A stretch of 64,000 nucleotides of DNA from Ktedonosporobacter rubrisoli (lineage in GTDB: Bacteria; Chloroflexota; Ktedonobacteria; Ktedonobacterales; Ktedonobacteraceae). Of the stretch, positions 61,213 through 64,000 are shown piece by piece. The notes under the pieces were generated by a model that saw only the letters and a program-made list of their open reading frames with translations, ran no database searches and had not been told where the DNA came from. The position numbers were made by a program, and so were the translations under genes. The stretch spans positions 2,480,001 through 2,544,000 of the forward strand of contig NZ_CP035758.1 of the NCBI RefSeq assembly GCF_004208415.1, in the 5' to 3' direction. Each line of letters starts with the position of its first letter. Position 1 is the first letter of the stretch.

Positions 61213-62058
61213 TTAGCGCGTCAGAGGGTGAGTATGTGAGCCACTCTGCTGGTCATGGGGCTCATTGAGCAGTGCAGGCTTAACGGCTTGAGCCCTTGTC
61301 AAGCGGCGAAACACGACAAGCATGCACGCTTGAACGATCAAGGCACACGCTGTGGCAATAAGGAAAGCAAGGCCGAGGCTGCCCTGCTGGATGAGTAGCG
61401 CCAGCACTAGAAAGAAGGTGATGAAGGCGAACAATCCGAATTGTAGGCCGCGTAGTACATTGGCGGAGGCACCTGGACCTTGTGTGCTGTGCGCGAAAAC
61501 TGAGAGGATTGTGGCATACAGTGGAAAGGGCGTCAGCAGCCCACTGAGCTGTGGTCCAAGCAGCGGGGCAAGCGTAGTGAGGGCCAGGACGAAAACTGTG
61601 GCAATGAGCATACGCAGCGGAATATCCCAGCGCGCCGGAGCTCTGGCCACTAATGCCGAGCTTGTGCGCGGTAGTAGCAGCAAAGTCGCAACAATAACGA
61701 CGAGAATGAGCAGGTAGAGGGGAAGGACGGGAAGCGTGAAGTATTGTAGCGCGAAAGTCGCTAACAAAAAGGCAAGACAACTTCCCCCCAGAGCCAGCGG
61801 CCAGCGGCCTGTAAAAGCTAGCCAGGCATAGGTGAGCGAGAAGGCAGCCTGCGAGATAGTTCCGGTGAGTGTTCCTATGGCAGCTGCAGTACCGAACGCT
61901 CTGCCATGATCAAGGGCAAGAAAGAAAATTACCGGACCGGATGTGAAAGGAAGTCCTACAAGCCAGCCGCTTACAGCTGGACCCCAGCGGCGGCCGGCCA
62001 CGCTGGCTATCCCAATCAATAGTGGCGCGGCGATAAGCTTTAGTAACAACATGCTCAT
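61213..62058 (-). CDS. hypothetical integral membrane protein, 8-9 helices
   Basis: 281 residues, almost wholly hydrophobic, with a short charged C-terminal tail. The opening AAPLLIGIASVAGRRWGPAVSGWLVGLPFTSGPVIFFLAL, with the R-R-W-G-P and G-L-P-x-T-S-G-P elements, suggests a transporter- or permease-like first helix pair, but no named family was recognised. The ATG follows GGGAG. It is a single gene between the kinase and the tautomerase operon. Confidence 0.6.
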   Translation of the reverse strand: MSMLLLKLIAAPLLIGIASVAGRRWGPAVSGWLVGLPFTSGPVIFFLALDHGRAFGTAAAIGTLTGTISQAAFSLTYAWLAFTGRWPLALGGSCLAFLLATFALQYFTLPVLPLYLLILVVIVATLLLLPRTSSALVARAPARWDIPLRMLIATVFVLALTTLAPLLGPQLSGLLTPFPLYATILSVFAHSTQGPGASANVLRGLQFGLFAFITFFLVLALLIQQGSLGLAFLIATACALIVQACMLVVFRRLTRAQAVKPALLNEPHDQQSGSHTHPLTR

Positions 62059-62272
62059 TAGAGCGATCTCCCGAAATTATCCTTTGTTGCCCTCTAGCAC
62101 GCCTGAAAATCGCGATCTTGCATCAACGAGGAAAAAAGCTGCGGGAAAGCTCAGCCCTTGGTGGCTTTTCCTGGAGTAATTCAGTGTTTCCCATCCTTAT
62201 AGTACCTCATTTCATATGCATTTGTCGCCTAAAGAAAGGCCCCATTTCGCACCGGGAACGGGCCTGTGAACT

Positions 62273-62677
62273 TTATTTCCATTGCTCGCGGGGCAGGGTG
62301 AGATATTGCGCTTCTCCAAAGCCAAATGACCAGTCTTCACGCGTATTCTCTACCAATCCGATCATTATATCCTGGGGACGCATGCCCGGCTTCTCCTGTA
62401 ATAAAGTTGCCAGGCGAGCATAAAATGCCTGTTTTTGCGCCGTGGAGCGACCTTTGCTCAAGGTTACCTGGATGATAGCAATGTCATCGCTACGATCGAT
62501 ATCAAGGTAATGTGGATTGTAAATCAGATGCTCCGCGCTGTGTTCATGCACGATCTGGAACTTGTCGCGCACAGGTACATCCAGGCATTCCACCAGAGCC
62601 TGTTGCACAGCCTCACAGATACTGCGAATGTAACTGGTGGATTTGCCCTGGCGCAGATTAATATGAACGAGTGGCAT
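62273..62677 (-). CDS. tautomerase-superfamily protein
   Basis: 134-residue enzyme. After Met removal the chain begins with Pro1 (PLVHINLRQGK), the catalytic base of 4-oxalocrotonate-type tautomerases. The two beta-alpha-beta repeats are PLVHINLRQGKSTSYIRSIC and DIAIIQVTLSKGRSTAQKQAFYARLATLL. The end, EDWSFGFGEAQYL, matches longer members such as malonate-semialdehyde decarboxylase-like proteins. The substrate is unknown. AAGGAGG lies 13 bases upstream, rather far. It is the last gene of the TetR-NTF2-tautomerase operon, with a 41-base gap. Confidence 0.85.
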   Translation of the reverse strand: MPLVHINLRQGKSTSYIRSICEAVQQALVECLDVPVRDKFQIVHEHSAEHLIYNPHYLDIDRSDDIAIIQVTLSKGRSTAQKQAFYARLATLLQEKPGMRPQDIMIGLVENTREDWSFGFGEAQYLTLPREQWK

Positions 62678-62718
62678 ATTTCTATGTATCCTCCTTGTGG
62701 ATGAAACGTGCTAACACT

Positions 62719-63237
62719 TTATCGAGCTCCCAGAACCGTGTCCACATAATGGGCGAGACGTTCGGCGTTATCGATAGATCCGTGGTGGTGGACCTGGCGC
62801 CAGCCGCCTTGCTCAGAATTGTAGGCGAAGATGCGCGTCGTGCGGATATCGACAGGATTGGCTTTATCTTTGCTCCCATATGTCCCGCGCTCCCTTCCTG
62901 CGAACACGACCATACCTGAGGAGGCATACGCCACGATATCATAGAATTCTACCTGAACATTCACTGGTCCGGCGAAGATACGCGCGTAAACGTTATTTAT
63001 TGCCTTGGCCCCGCGCACGATCCCCCCAACCGGGTTGTTAAGTTGGGCCAGAGGCGCGTCAAGCCAGTTCTGGCCCAACAGTTCCAGCGAATGTGTATTG
63101 AAGCCGTGATAGAACGTTTCCAGCGCTGCCAGCGCCCCTTCAAACGTAGCCTGCTGCATTTCGGTCTGCCTGTTTTGAGCTCCAGTAATCACCGTCTCGT
63201 CAAGATAAGTAATCGTGTATGCTTGTTCTAAGGACAT
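62719..63237 (-). CDS. NTF2/SnoaL-like protein
   Basis: 172-residue cytoplasmic protein with an NTF2-like cone fold: ALAALETFYHGFNTHSLELLGQNWLDAP is the opening helix pair, followed by VRGAKAINNVYARIFAGPVNVQVEFYDIVAYASSGMVVFAGRERGTYG and RQVHHHGSI. Such domains act as hydratases, isomerases or ligand binders; the active residues are not predictable. Its ribosome binding site GGAGATAA overlaps the stop of the upstream tetR gene, so translation is coupled. It is the second gene of the operon. Confidence 0.75.
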   Translation of the reverse strand: MSLEQAYTITYLDETVITGAQNRQTEMQQATFEGALAALETFYHGFNTHSLELLGQNWLDAPLAQLNNPVGGIVRGAKAINNVYARIFAGPVNVQVEFYDIVAYASSGMVVFAGRERGTYGSKDKANPVDIRTTRIFAYNSEQGGWRQVHHHGSIDNAERLAHYVDTVLGAR

Positions 63238-63239
63238 AG

Positions 63240-63806
63240 TTATCTCCGTTCGCTTGCCTCAAGCAGAGCTAATGCGCCGCGTATCGCCTGTTCCATAGCC
63301 TCGGCATCTTGCAAAGCTCGGGCCATAACATAGCCGCCCTGTACTACGGCAATAAGCGTAGTGGCTAGATCAGCTACATTGATGGATGGGCTGAGCGTGC
63401 CATCCTGTTGAGCCTGGGCCAGTGCTGCTGTAAGCTCGCGTTTACTATAGGTGAAGTAGGAAGAGATGGGGTCGCGCAGGAGCGCATCTTGCGTGATGGC
63501 AGGTTCCTGGATCATTCGACCAAGCCGGCAGCCGCGCAAGGCTTCGCGTGGCTGCGTAAGATAGTCGCGCACTCGCTCAAGCGGAGGCTTGTTGCTGTGT
63601 AAAGTCGCATCAACTATCCCTTGCATCTCATTAGAAACCTCATTAAGCGCTGTTGCCACCAGATCGGCCTTGCTTTTGAAATGATGGTATAAGCTACCCT
63701 GACCCGCGCCGCTTCTCTCAAGAATTGCCCGCGGACTTGTAGCCTCATAGCCGCGTTCCCATAAGAGCTCCATGGTAGCAGTCACCAGGTGTTCCCGTGT
63801 AGACAT
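63240..63806 (-). CDS. TetR/AcrR-family transcriptional regulator
   Basis: 188-residue repressor. The helix-turn-helix is REHLVTATMELLWERGYEATSP followed by SGAGQGSLYHHFKSKADLV. The C-terminal ligand domain resembles the TetR_C YxaF/LmrA group. The frame extends to 63881, but AGAGGG precedes the ATG at 63806, and the longer start would overlap the operators. It is the first gene of an operon with the NTF2-like and tautomerase genes. Two palindromic sites overlap the promoter, so it most likely represses itself and the operon until an unknown substrate binds. Confidence 0.88.
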   Translation of the reverse strand: MSTREHLVTATMELLWERGYEATSPRAILERSGAGQGSLYHHFKSKADLVATALNEVSNEMQGIVDATLHSNKPPLERVRDYLTQPREALRGCRLGRMIQEPAITQDALLRDPISSYFTYSKRELTAALAQAQQDGTLSPSINVADLATTLIAVVQGGYVMARALQDAEAMEQAIRGALALLEASERR

Positions 63807-63833
63807 GATGCCCTCTCTATGCTTTTTGAAATT

Positions 63834-63888
63834 GTACCTACTGGTAGGTACAGAAAATAGTATACATACTAGTAGGTACAATTGTCAA
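63834..63888 (-). promoter_or_regulatory. tetR operon promoter with two palindromic operators
   Basis: On the minus strand: TTGACA (63888-63883), an 18-base spacer, TATACT (63864-63859). Operator 1 at 63834-63851 is GTACCTACTGGTAGGTAC, with perfect 8-bp arms around TG, just after the transcript start. Operator 2 at 63863-63878 (TACATACTAGTAGGTA) sits between -35 and -10, with one arm mismatch. The centres are 28 bases apart. Confidence 0.8.
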
Positions 63889-64000
63889 GGGAAATTTCTA
63901 CTCGCTGATGGCTGACTCAACTTTTGAACAGGGCTATCAGCAATAAGCACAGAGAAATTAGAGATCTTCCTCAAGTGCTCTCCTCGCAGCATTTTTGCTC

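Overview
The window is about 64 kb of bacterial chromosome with moderate GC and mixed strands. Its gene content looks like a Ktedonobacteria-type Chloroflexota: very large MalT/LuxR and SARP ATPase regulators, HTH-NB-ARC-TPR proteins, a Ser/Thr kinase fused to WD40 repeats, topoisomerase IB, and many small HTH and VOC-type genes. This assignment is inferred from family content; no rRNA, tRNA or other taxonomic marker was found.

Layout. 0-6.7 kb: two APC amino-acid permeases, a GNAT acetyltransferase, a PaaI-type thioesterase, an epoxide hydrolase and a GrpB protein. 6.7-15.8 kb: an HTH-TPR regulator divergent from three small unknown genes, an FAD monooxygenase, a 1088-aa LuxR-family ATPase, a VOC protein and a small HTH protein. 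16-19.8 kb: a membrane protein, topoisomerase IB, a 4-repeat CRISPR array and a DUF7916-like TIM-barrel gene.

19.9-25.8 kb is the most unusual stretch. A cinA-like gene and an EamA transporter gene, apparently once adjacent, are separated by about 3.8 kb of partly AT-rich DNA flanked by two direct copies of a 415-bp segment. Between the copies lie a Tat-exported nine-cysteine mini-protein, a 110-aa Pro-rich protein, a frameshifted MauE-type membrane gene, a 65-aa gene and an IS66-type element with an 8-bp target duplication. The arrangement is what single-crossover integration of a circular molecule would leave.

26-39 kb: isochorismatase/TetR pair, MFS exporter, RpiR regulator, nucleoside deaminase, a 4-aminobutyrate-type aminotransferase divergent from a 1225-aa SARP-ATPase-TPR regulator with SARP-like direct repeats between them, and a cytochrome b/molybdopterin oxidoreductase fusion. 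39-51 kb: two paralogous HTH-NB-ARC-TPR proteins, a glycosyltransferase, an orphan histidine kinase, a TMEM175-like channel, an aquaporin, a cupredoxin lipoprotein and a small membrane protein. 50.5-55.7 kb: a tandem-domain HxlR regulator whose upstream 27-bp motif recurs beside a DUF3224 gene, a methyltransferase, a quinone-oxidoreductase-like gene with an IS5-type element in its upstream region, and a Crp/Fnr regulator.

56-64 kb: a second, decaying CRISPR array with the same leader motifs as the first, a GC-rich zinc alcohol dehydrogenase, a kinase with 14 WD40 repeats, a membrane protein, and a TetR-controlled operon (TetR, NTF2-like, tautomerase) with two palindromic operators over a clear promoter. 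No cas gene is visible near either array. Most genes are single transcription units, each with its own ribosome binding site; regulators and transport or small-molecule enzymes dominate.
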